From JBEKZQ01 sp049509675 (GTDB taxonomy: Bacteria; Planctomycetota; Planctomycetia; Pirellulales; Thermoguttaceae): 8,876 nucleotides of DNA. Each line of letters starts with the position of its first letter. The first letter of the stretch is position 1. The DNA lies in NCBI GenBank assembly GCA_049509675.1, contig JBEKZQ010000264.1, positions 1 through 8,876 of the forward strand, given 5' to 3'. Position numbers and translations under genes: made by a program. A model generated the notes under the pieces. It did no database searches. It had not been told where the DNA came from and was given only the letters and a program-made list of their open reading frames with translations. Positions 1 to 5,837 of the stretch are shown piece after piece.

Positions 1-12
1 TCACGAAATTTC

Positions 13-1299
13 ATGGCAATCGAAGATATGCTGGGCCTCAGTCAGCGCGCCGCCTGGGCTGGAGGCGAAACGATCGTCAGCCGGTTGATGGCCAAGACCC
101 TGGCCCATCCGCAACTGGTGTCGCTGGCGGCCGGCTTCGTCGATCCCGAAACACTCCCCGTCGAGTTGGTCCGAACGGCCATCGATGCCCTATGGTCGAA
201 CGCCGATCGGGCCCGAGCCGCATTGCAATACGGGACGACCATCGGCTATGGGCCCTTGCGGCAGGCCGTGTTGGATCGCCTGCTCGAGGCCGACGGCCGC
301 ACTGCCGCCGCCCAAAAGCTTTCGCCCGAGCGGGTGGTCCTCACGGCCGGCAGCAACCAGTTGCTGCACCTGGTCGCCGACACGCTGCTGGATCCGCACG
401 ACATCGTAATTTGCGGCGCGCCGACGTACTTCGTGTTCATGGAAACGTTGGGAAATTTGGGCGCTCGGGCCATTGGGGTCGACACCGACGACGACGGGCT
501 GATTCCCGAGGCGGTCGAGGATGCGTTGGCCCGGCTGGCGGCGGCCGACGAACTCGGCCGGGTCAAGGCGATCTACGTGACCACCTATTTCGACAATCCC
601 AGCAGCGTGACGCTGCCCGCCGGCCGCCGGGCGGCACTGGTCGAGTTGGCCCAACGCTGGTCGCGCGACGGCAAGATCTATCTCATCGAAGATGCCGCCT
701 ATCGCGAGTTGCGTTATTACGGCGACGATATCCCCAGCCTCCGCTCGTTCGATCCGGCCGGGGATACGGTGATCCATGCGGGCACGTTTTCCAAGTCGTT
801 TTCGCCGGGGGTCCGCGTGGGCTGGGGCATTTTGCCGCCGGCCCTGGTCCAACCGCTCCTGGCCCAGAAGGGCAACGTCGATTTCGGCTCGCCCCATTTC
901 AACCAGGTCTTGATGGCCACGGTGATGGAACTGGGGCTGTTCGATCGCCACCTGGAGCGGCTGCGGCAGAATTATCGGCGGAAGCTCGACGCCATCCTGG
1001 CGGCCGCCGACGAGCTGCTCGGGCCGATCCCCGGCATCCGATGGCGGCGGCCCTCCGGCGGACTGTACCTCTGGCTGCGGCTGCCGGAGGGCGTCGATGC
1101 GGGCCTGGACGGTCCGTTGTTCGAGCGGGCCGTCGACGAAGGCGTGCTCTACGTGCCGGGCCAGTGCTGTTTTCCCGCCCACGGCTGGAGCCAATGCCGT
1201 AATCGCTTGCGACTGAGTTTCGGCATCCCCTCATGCCCGGAGATTCGCCGCGGCATGGAGGCCCTGGCCCGAGCCCTGCGCCACGTGCTGGGAGGTTAG
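13..1299 (+). CDS. PLP-dependent aminotransferase, class I/II (fold type I), 428 aa
   Basis: This is a pyridoxal-phosphate aminotransferase, probably cytosolic, resembling the LysN/2-aminoadipate and MocR-derived branch that transfers amino groups between amino acids and 2-oxo acids. Seen directly: a glycine-rich GYGPLR segment near residue 78, TAGSNQ near 111 (cofactor phosphate region), Asn195 in YFDNPSS, Asp227 in EDAAY, the Schiff-base lysine Lys261 in TFSKSFSPG, and Arg400 in RLRLSFG, expected to bind the substrate carboxylate. The usual NPTG motif reads NPSS here, keeping the asparagine. Length and motif order fit a complete enzyme of this family. The ATG at 13 is the first start visible and only 12 bases precede it, so a longer N-terminus cannot be excluded. 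The permease gene follows after 24 bases, suggesting cotranscription. Substrate is not predictable from the sequence. Confidence 0.93.
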   Translation: MAIEDMLGLSQRAAWAGGETIVSRLMAKTLAHPQLVSLAAGFVDPETLPVELVRTAIDALWSNADRARAALQYGTTIGYGPLRQAVLDRLLEADGRTAAAQKLSPERVVLTAGSNQLLHLVADTLLDPHDIVICGAPTYFVFMETLGNLGARAIGVDTDDDGLIPEAVEDALARLAAADELGRVKAIYVTTYFDNPSSVTLPAGRRAALVELAQRWSRDGKIYLIEDAAYRELRYYGDDIPSLRSFDPAGDTVIHAGTFSKSFSPGVRVGWGILPPALVQPLLAQKGNVDFGSPHFNQVLMATVMELGLFDRHLERLRQNYRRKLDAILAAADELLGPIPGIRWRRPSGGLYLWLRLPEGVDAGLDGPLFERAVDEGVLYVPGQCCFPAHGWSQCRNRLRLSFGIPSCPEIRRGMEALARALRHVLGG

Positions 1300-1300
1300 G

Positions 1301-1324
1301 ATGATTTCAAACCGCGAAGCATAA
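1301..1324 (+). other. Seven-codon mini-ORF bridging aminotransferase and permease
   Basis: A GGAGG at 1291-1295 lies five bases before an ATG at 1301, which opens the frame M-I-S-N-R-E-A and ends with TAA at 1322-1324. That stop shares its last A with the permease ATG (TAATG). The permease itself has no good ribosome-binding site just upstream. Inference: ribosomes loaded at the GGAGG could translate this frame and reinitiate on the permease. It may be coincidental. Confidence 0.3.
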
Positions 1325-2469
1325 TGATGCGTATCATCGACCGTTACATGTTGCGGCAGTTCGTGCAGACCTTTGCGATCTGCTATTTCAGCCTGACCGG
1401 CATCTACATCGTCTTCGACGCCTTCACCAATCTGGAGTCGTTCCTGAGGTGCGCCAAGGGGCTGCAACTGCTGAAGCTGATGGGGGGCTATTACGGCTTT
1501 CAATCGCTCTTCTTCTTCGACCAAACCAGCAGCCTGTTGGCGCTGATGGCCGCCATGTTCACGGTCGCCTGGATCCAGCGTCACAACGAGATCACGGCGC
1601 TGATGGCGGCGGGCATCTCGCGGGTCCGCGTCATCATGCCGGTGATTTTGGCGGCCGCGGCCATCAGCCTCTTTTCGGCCGCCAATCGCGAGTTGGTTAT
1701 CCCGCGCTTCCGCGATGAACTGTCGCGGCAGGCGACCGATCCGGTCGGCAAGGTGGCCCAAAAAATGGACCCGCAATTGGACTACCAGACCGACATCCTG
1801 ATCCAGGGCCGCAACGCCTATGCCGAGAAACAGCGGATCGAGCAGCCCAGCTTCCGCTTGCCGGAAACGCTGAGTCAGTATGGTGAAACGCTGGTGGCCG
1901 ACAATGCTTTCTATCAGTCGGCGGCGGGGAAACGGCCCGCCGGCTATCTGTTGGACGGCGTGCAGGAGCCGAAGAACGTGGCCCACCTGGCCTCGCTGGC
2001 CCTCAATGGCCGGCCGGTGCTGATCATGCCCCGCGACGCCCCCGATTGGCTCCAGCCCAACCAATGTTTCGTGGTCAGCGACGTGACGTTCGATCAGCTC
2101 AATGGCGGCCGAGGGTTCCGCAGTTTCGCCTCGACGGGCGAGTTGATCCGCGCCTTGCGCAATCGCAGCCTGGACTACGGCGCCGACATTCGCGTGACCA
2201 TCCATAGCCGGTTCGTCAAGCCGCTGCTGGACATCACCCTCCTTCTGCTCGGCCTGCCCTTGGTGGTGACGCGCGAGAGTCGCAACGTGTTCCTGGCCAT
2301 CGGGCTGTGCATGATCGTGGTGACGATCTTCCTGCTGGTAGTCATCGGACTGAAGACTTTGGGCTCGCTTTCCTTGCCCGGCGTGACCCCCGCCTTTGCC
2401 GTGTGGGCGCCGCTGCTGCTGTTCGTGCCGGCGGCCGTCGGCGTGGCGGAATCGATGTGGGAAAAGTGA
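1324..2469 (+). CDS. LptF/LptG family permease (YjgP/YjgQ), 381 aa
   Basis: This is a transmembrane subunit of the family that works with the ATPase LptB to extract lipopolysaccharide from the inner membrane and pass it to the periplasmic bridge. The layout matches the family: three hydrophobic segments near residues 14-34, 62-84 and 102-122, a hydrophilic periplasmic domain of about 170 residues (roughly 125-295), then hydrophobic segments near 298-317, 322-343 and 357-377. RHNEITALMAAGIS at 86-99 is the conserved coupling region. Length is in the normal range, so the gene looks intact. LptF and LptG cannot be separated by eye. The start at 1324 overlaps the mini-ORF stop; an ATG at 1327 is an alternative. 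Its final 63 bases are copied twice further downstream, which makes this 3' end a likely insertion target. Confidence 0.9.
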   Translation: MMRIIDRYMLRQFVQTFAICYFSLTGIYIVFDAFTNLESFLRCAKGLQLLKLMGGYYGFQSLFFFDQTSSLLALMAAMFTVAWIQRHNEITALMAAGISRVRVIMPVILAAAAISLFSAANRELVIPRFRDELSRQATDPVGKVAQKMDPQLDYQTDILIQGRNAYAEKQRIEQPSFRLPETLSQYGETLVADNAFYQSAAGKRPAGYLLDGVQEPKNVAHLASLALNGRPVLIMPRDAPDWLQPNQCFVVSDVTFDQLNGGRGFRSFASTGELIRALRNRSLDYGADIRVTIHSRFVKPLLDITLLLLGLPLVVTRESRNVFLAIGLCMIVVTIFLLVVIGLKTLGSLSLPGVTPAFAVWAPLLLFVPAAVGVAESMWEK

Positions 2470-2572
2470 GGACGTCAGGTTCCCCTCTCCCTCCGGGAGA
2501 GGGTCGGGGTGAGGGGGTCTGAGGTATCGCGTGGTTCGGTCTTGGGGCTTGGCTATCGGGCTCGTAGATCGC
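2407..2572 (+). repeat. Composite repeat R1, copy a: native permease 3' end plus downstream palindrome
   Basis: This segment comprises the last 63 bases of the permease gene and about 100 bases beyond. It contains CCCTCTCCC-TCC-GGGAGAGGG at 2483-2503, a 9-bp perfect stem, then a conserved tract (CTGAGGTATCGCGTGGTTCG, followed by CTTGGCTATCGGGCTCG). Bases 2407-2499 match 5838-5930 with a single mismatch (T2481 against C5912). A diverged copy lies at 3272-3438. The palindrome family is widespread in bacterial intergenic DNA. It has no T-run, so it is not called a terminator. Confidence 0.9.
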
Positions 2573-2666
2573 GACATAAGCCTGAGATCCATTGTACGCC
2601 TAGTGCCAGTTTTCCGTCGTATGGCGACCCGGCGGAGCGAAGCCCGACAGAGCCCAAGCCCCCCTC

Positions 2667-2695
2667 TTGACGGATTCCTCATGATCAGCTATTAT
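2667..2695 (+). promoter_or_regulatory. Sigma70-type promoter for the DUF4160-DUF2442 cassette
   Basis: TTGACG at 2667-2672 and TATTAT at 2690-2695 are separated by exactly 17 bases, close to the housekeeping consensus. It lies just upstream of the first cassette gene, leaving a leader of roughly 15-20 bases. The stretch 2573-2666 before it holds nothing else I recognise. Confidence 0.6.
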
Positions 2696-2719
2696 TGATA
2701 GCGGCCTTGGAGGATGCCG

Positions 2720-2986
2720 GTGCCCACCATTTCAATGTTTTTCGGTATCGTAGTCCGAATGTATTGTGACCGTTCGGAGCATAATCCACCCCACTTCCAT
2801 GCGTACTATCAAGAACATTCGGCCGTGGTTTCCATCGATACCTGCGAGATCATCAACGGGGGATTGCCGATTAAGCAGGCGAAACTGGTCACGGCCTGGG
2901 CAGAACTCCGCAAGGACGAACTGATCGCGGATTGGCGACTCGCCGCACAGGGCGAGTTGCCTTTTAGGATACAACCACTCCGATAA
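2720..2986 (+). CDS. DUF4160 domain protein, 88 aa
   Basis: This small protein of unknown biochemical role has the DUF4160 signature: an N-terminal PTISMFFGIVVRMY followed by the H-rich NPPHFHAYY motif and a C-terminal helix rich in charged residues (LRKDELIADWRLA). I choose the GTG at 2720 rather than the ATG at 2714 because GGAGG at 2709-2713 touches that ATG but sits six bases from the GTG, and the resulting MPTIS start is typical of the family. It runs directly into the DUF2442 gene. DUF4160/DUF2442 pairs are common in bacterial genomes and are sometimes suspected to be toxin-antitoxin-like; this is inference only. It appears full length. Confidence 0.82.
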   Translation: MPTISMFFGIVVRMYCDRSEHNPPHFHAYYQEHSAVVSIDTCEIINGGLPIKQAKLVTAWAELRKDELIADWRLAAQGELPFRIQPLR

Positions 2987-3001
2987 ACGAGCGTGAACGT
3001 T

Positions 3002-3271
3002 ATGACCTATCCAGCGGTTACAAGCGTGGCTGCCTTGGCCGACTATCGGCTGCTCCTGGGCTTCGCCAACGGGGACCAGCGAGTCTTCGACGTCAGGCCG
3101 TACCTGGGCAGCGGGGTTTTTGCGGCCTTGAAGGACGTGTCGGTGTTTCGTTCCGTGCGTGTAAAATTCGACACCATCGAGTGGGCCAACGGCGCCGATT
3201 TGTGCCCGGAGGTCCTCCACGAACTGAGCGTGCCCGCCCCTCCCGACGTTGCGCCGGCCGGTGTTGCCTAG
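3002..3271 (+). CDS. DUF2442 domain protein with an altered C-terminus, about 89 aa
   Basis: This small protein matches DUF2442: a beta-rich segment (YRLLLGFANGDQRVFDVRPYL), then VFAALKDVSVFRSVRVKF and the terminal DTIEWANGADLCPEVLHE motif. The ATG at 3002 is preferred; a GTG at 2993 in the same frame is possible. The gene begins 6 to 15 bases after the DUF4160 stop, so the two form an operon. The family usually ends shortly after the LCPE motif. Here the final residues, PDVAPAGVA, resemble PGVTPAFAV of the upstream permease, and the frame then continues past the TAG into a recognisable permease tail. The natural C-terminus therefore appears replaced by read-through into a permease remnant. 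Function is unknown. Confidence 0.8.
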   Translation: MTYPAVTSVAALADYRLLLGFANGDQRVFDVRPYLGSGVFAALKDVSVFRSVRVKFDTIEWANGADLCPEVLHELSVPAPPDVAPAGVA

Positions 3272-3438
3272 CGGTTGCTGTTCGTGGCGGCGGCGGTTGG
3301 CGTGGCGGAATCCATGTGGGAGAAGTGAGGACGTCAGGTCCCCCTCTCCCTCCGGGAGAGGGTCGGGGTGAGGGGGGGCTGAGATCCGGCGCGGTTCGAC
3401 GTCGGTCTTGGGTCTTGGCTATCGGACTCGTAGATCGC
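3272..3438 (+). repeat. Composite repeat R1, copy b: diverged permease tail plus palindrome
   Basis: In the frame of the DUF2442 gene this reads RLLFVAAAVGVAESMWEK and stop at 3326-3328, against LLLFVPAAVGVAESMWEK in the intact permease. The same GGACGTCAGG spacer, the CCCTCTCCC/GGGAGAGGG hairpin (3342-3362) and the CTTGGCTATCGGACTCG tract follow. Several differences from the native copy are synonymous codon changes. Weak similarity continues upstream into the last codons of the DUF2442 gene, from about 3240. Together with the next repeat it fills the roughly 350 bases without a gene before the recombinase relic. Confidence 0.85.
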
Positions 3439-3439
3439 C

Positions 3440-3674
3440 GGGTGCCCCGTGCTCCTCCGAACTGCTCTTGCCGCCAAGCACGGCTGTTCTTGCCAACGGA
3501 TCGGAACAATCGTACTCATCTCGCTCCGCGAGATGGAATTCATCACGCGCCGATCCCAACAGATTTCATCTTCGACGAGTAACGCGCGGACACGTTTCTG
3601 GCGGCTCATCGCTGCAAGAACCGACAGGAACGAACACTGGCAAGCCGGTGACAGCCACCCCGCCGGTGGCACCC
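3440..3674. repeat. Repeat R2, copy a: MITE-like element with inverted ends, 235 bp
   Basis: The element starts GGGTGCC and ends GGCACCC; with two flanking bases the ends form CCGGGTGCC/GGCACCCGG. It shares several blocks with copy b at 5675-5837: CTCCGAACTGCTCTTGC near the left, then ACACGTTTCTGGCGG, GCAAGAACCGACAG and ACTGGCAAGCC toward the right. It has about 70 extra bases in the middle. It starts right after R1 copy b and ends two bases before the recombinase frame. No coding function is visible. Confidence 0.75.
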
Positions 3675-3675
3675 G

Positions 3676-4293
3676 GTGTATTGTCGAGTACCCAGCCGTC
3701 ACCAGAAAACCGACAGCCAAGTTGCCGAGATCAAGAAGTGGATGGATGCCAACGGCTACGATGAAAGCGAAGTCGTCTGGTACATCGACCACGAAACGGG
3801 CAAGACCCTTCGACGCCAAGAGTCTGAGACGCCTCAACGGGACACGTTTGCTGGGCGGGTTGGCACGGTTATCGTATGGAAGCTGGACCGCCTTTCGCGT
3901 CGCCTTCGGGATGGGGTCAATGTCCTTGCCGATTGGTGCGAGCGGGGGTTGAAGATCGTGGTCAACACCCAACAGATTGAACCCAACGGGGCGGTCGGGC
4001 GGATGATCGCCGCCTTGCTGTTGGGGCTGGCGGAAATCGAGTTGGAGTACGGGCAGGAGCGGCAAACGGCGGGCATGGAAGTCGCCAAGCGGAAGGGCAT
4101 CTACAAGGGGCGGCGGAAGAGAACGACCAAAGCCGACCCCACCAGGGCGATGCAGTTGCGGGAGCGGGGGCTGACCGTTGCCGAAATTGCGACCGCTCTG
4201 GGAATGGCGAAGCGGACGGTCCAACGAAACCTGCACGCCGAAACTTCCTATACACAGGGTGTCTCAAAGCTGGAAACGCAGAAATTCCGTTGA
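3676..4293 (+). pseudogene. Serine recombinase (resolvase/invertase family), N-terminally clipped with catalytic Ser replaced by Pro
   Basis: The 205 residues match a small serine recombinase of the type I recall as frequent in planctomycetes. There is a resolvase catalytic domain at about 1-140 with KLDRLSR (Asp71, Arg72, Arg75) and ERQ near 128-130, then a helix-turn-helix at about 150-187 (LTVAEIATALGMAKRTVQ). Two defects are visible. The first few residues before YCRV are missing, because repeat R2 ends immediately upstream. The nucleophile position after YCRV, serine in active members (Ser10 of gamma-delta resolvase), is proline (CCC), with a serine only at the next position. The only in-frame start is a GTG at 3676 without a ribosome-binding site, and TGA lies upstream at 3649. 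The protein is probably not made or is inactive for strand cleavage. Confidence 0.8.
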
Positions 4294-4412
4294 AAAACTT
4301 AATGGCTTCGCGATTTCAAGGGGCTCCCCATTGCGACTACGGCCGGCTGTTTTCTTTCTCTTCCCCTCCGCAGGTGGGTTGACCGGGCGTGCGTCGATTC
4401 TTTCCTGCGTCG

Positions 4413-4441
4413 TTGATGCGGAGAAATGCTCGGTCTATAAT
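4413..4441 (+). promoter_or_regulatory. Sigma70-type promoter upstream of the PEP-CTERM gene
   Basis: TTGATG at 4413-4418 and a perfect TATAAT at 4436-4441 are 17 bases apart. Transcription would begin near 4448 and give a leader of about 45-70 bases, depending on the start codon. The flanking stretch 4294-4492 contains no other gene I recognise. Confidence 0.65.
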
Positions 4442-4516
4442 CGCGGGGTATGGGGGGGTGCAGGGCATCCACCCTGAGCAGCGAAAGAAGCCGTGCCAAC
4501 AACGACGGGGAAAGCC

Positions 4517-5158
4517 GTGGCAAGAATCAAACTGGCGGTTGTTGTCGGAACTGTCTTGTTGGGCTTGTCCGTTGGTAACAACGCCGACAATGCAGGGGTC
4601 ATAAAAGTATATCAGCTTACTTCTCCCTCAACAGGGATTGGAAGCTCTACGAATTTATACCTTCTAAACGACGATTCTGGTAATTATTCCAGTTCTCCTT
4701 TTTATTCCTTCTTCGATACCAAGGATCCTTCGTTAGAGATTAGTTCTAATGATTTAGGCTATAGGGCAACCCAAGTTGTAGAACCTTCAGATGTCCCCTA
4801 TTTTACTTTTGATCTAAATGTTGGACCAAATCCTTCCAGCACCATTGCTGGTCCTGTAAACCAAGTGTTGAAATTTCGGGTCACCGATGCGACGAACTTG
4901 GGAACGTTGACTGCATACGATCTTGCAAGTCCTGGGACAAAATACAGTATTCCTACCGATGGGAGTGTATTCACCCTGTCTCCAGCTTCCAACAACTACA
5001 ACTACGTTCTACAGAACCAATCAAACACTTCAACTGGATACGATCATTGGCGAATTGACGTGACGCCGACCCCGGAACCTTCCACCTTCGTCCTTCTCGG
5101 TGTCGGCGGCATCAGCCTCGCCGCATATCTTTGTCGGCGGCAGCGGCGCGCAGGATAA
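4517..5158 (+). CDS. PEP-CTERM sorting domain protein, about 213 aa
   Basis: This is a secreted protein carrying the PEP-CTERM sorting signal, which in other bacteria is recognised by exosortase and tied to envelope or exopolysaccharide export. Visible parts: an N-terminal positive stretch and hydrophobic signal segment (ARIKLAVVVGTVLLGLSVG), a Ser/Thr/Asn-rich body of about 150 residues with no domain I recognise, and a terminal PEPSTFVLLGVGG motif, hydrophobic helix and RRQRR basic tail. I favour the GTG at 4517 because a purine-rich GGGGAAAG lies just before it; the in-frame GTG at 4493 would add eight residues. The body, roughly 4600-5050, is clearly AT-richer than neighbouring genes, suggesting transfer. 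It has its own promoter and terminator and sits between two recombinase relics, consistent with mobile cargo. Confidence 0.85.
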   Translation: MARIKLAVVVGTVLLGLSVGNNADNAGVIKVYQLTSPSTGIGSSTNLYLLNDDSGNYSSSPFYSFFDTKDPSLEISSNDLGYRATQVVEPSDVPYFTFDLNVGPNPSSTIAGPVNQVLKFRVTDATNLGTLTAYDLASPGTKYSIPTDGSVFTLSPASNNYNYVLQNQSNTSTGYDHWRIDVTPTPEPSTFVLLGVGGISLAAYLCRRQRRAG

Positions 5159-5185
5159 TCCAGCACCATTCAGGCAAAGGCAGAG

Positions 5186-5211
5186 GGGCATCCCAGAGGA
5201 TGCCCATTTTT
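5186..5211 (+). terminator. Rho-independent terminator after the PEP-CTERM gene
   Basis: GGGCATCC at 5186-5193, the loop CAGA, GGATGCCC at 5198-5205, then A and five T (5207-5211) form a perfect 8-bp hairpin with a T-run, 28 bases after the stop codon. Confidence 0.8.
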
Positions 5212-5240
5212 CGTTGCTGTTGGTGTCGTCCATGCCCCGT

Positions 5241-5275
5241 TTCGCCTTCCCGCCTTGGCGAAAAATCGCTATAAT
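5241..5275 (+). promoter_or_regulatory. Possible promoter and operator of the second recombinase
   Basis: A perfect TATAAT at 5270-5275 lies 31 bases before the recombinase ATG, but the matching -35 position is poor (TTCCCG at 5247-5252). A 6-bp inverted repeat, TTCGCC at 5241-5246 and GGCGAA at 5257-5262, covers that region and could be an operator. This is weak evidence. Confidence 0.35.
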
Positions 5276-5306
5276 GATCTTATCCATTTCGGCAGCGGGA
5301 GCGAGG

Positions 5307-5675
5307 ATGACGACGGCTTTCTTATATCATCGTGTCTCAACGAAGGTCCAAGACACGAAAGGATAGGTCAAGGGCGACAGGCAGTATGCGAAAGAGAACG
5401 GCATCACGGCTCTCGATGATTACGGCGACTTCGGTAAGCGGCATCATGCCCACAAGCGACCGAACTTCCAACGGATGCTTGCCGACATTCCCGAAATGAA
5501 GCCCGACTTGATCCTTGTCCATCGCCTTGACCGCTTCGGGGTCAAGGATGGCAACGAGTTGGGCTACTTCCTCACGATCTTGGCGCGGAACAAGGTCAGG
5601 CCGATTACGACCATCGACGGCGAGGACCACAACAGGGACGACATCTTCACGACGATCATGAGCGCCCTTGCGTAG
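5307..5675 (+). pseudogene. Serine recombinase relic with internal amber stop and lost C-terminal part
   Basis: Translation from the ATG at 5307 gives an N-terminal resolvase motif, LYHRVSTKVQDTKG, with the catalytic serine in RVST. It is then interrupted by TAG at 5364-5366. The same frame continues through plausible recombinase sequence (RQYAKENGI, then KPDLILVHRLDRFG with the conserved Asp-Arg, then DDIFTTIMSALA) to TAG at 5673-5675, whose last base is the first base of repeat R2 copy b. Only about 120 codons of catalytic domain remain; the long helix and DNA-binding domain are missing. The amber codon is one base from CAG (glutamine). Frame preservation on both sides argues for a recent nonsense mutation rather than a chance reading frame. 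GGAG/GAGG purines precede the start. Confidence 0.8.
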
Positions 5676-5837
5676 GGTGCCACGTCCGTGCTTCTCCGAA
5701 CGGCTCTTGCGGCAAAATATCTCTGTTCCCGCCGTGCTCATGGATTCCGTGCCCAGCGAGGAAGGCGCGGAGACGTTTCTGGCGGTCCGTCGCCGCAAGA
5801 ACCGACAGTCACGAGCACTGGCAAGCCAGTGGCACCC
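5675..5837. repeat. Repeat R2, copy b: MITE-like element with 9-bp perfect inverted ends, 163 bp
   Basis: The left end GGGTGCCAC (5675-5683) and right end GTGGCACCC (5829-5837) are perfect inverted complements. Inside the right end lies the palindrome CACTGGC-AA-GCCAGTG (5816-5831), which I recall as a dispersed planctomycete repeat. It is homologous to copy a in the same orientation. It ends exactly where the third permease-tail copy begins and starts exactly where the second recombinase is cut off. No obvious target-site duplication flanks it. The region 5676-5905 holds no gene. Confidence 0.8.

Noticed and set aside
190..1202. Long frames of over 330 codons on both strands within the aminotransferase gene
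   Set aside because: They lie entirely within the aminotransferase gene, whose frame carries all family motifs; the alternative products show only biased Arg, Ala, Gly and Pro composition.
2483..2503. Calling the CCCTCTCCC/GGGAGAGGG hairpin a terminator for the permease gene
   Set aside because: The stem is perfect but no T-run follows on either strand, and the same palindrome is a dispersed repeat present in the other R1 copies.
1231..2682. A 483-codon minus-strand frame opposite the permease gene
   Set aside because: Its translation is low-complexity, rich in Arg, His and Gln, and has no domain character. It is the shadow of a well-supported plus-strand membrane protein in GC-rich DNA.
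3334..4236. A 300-codon minus-strand frame across repeats and the first recombinase
   Set aside because: It runs through repeats R1 and R2 and opposite the recombinase frame, and has no recognisable domain.
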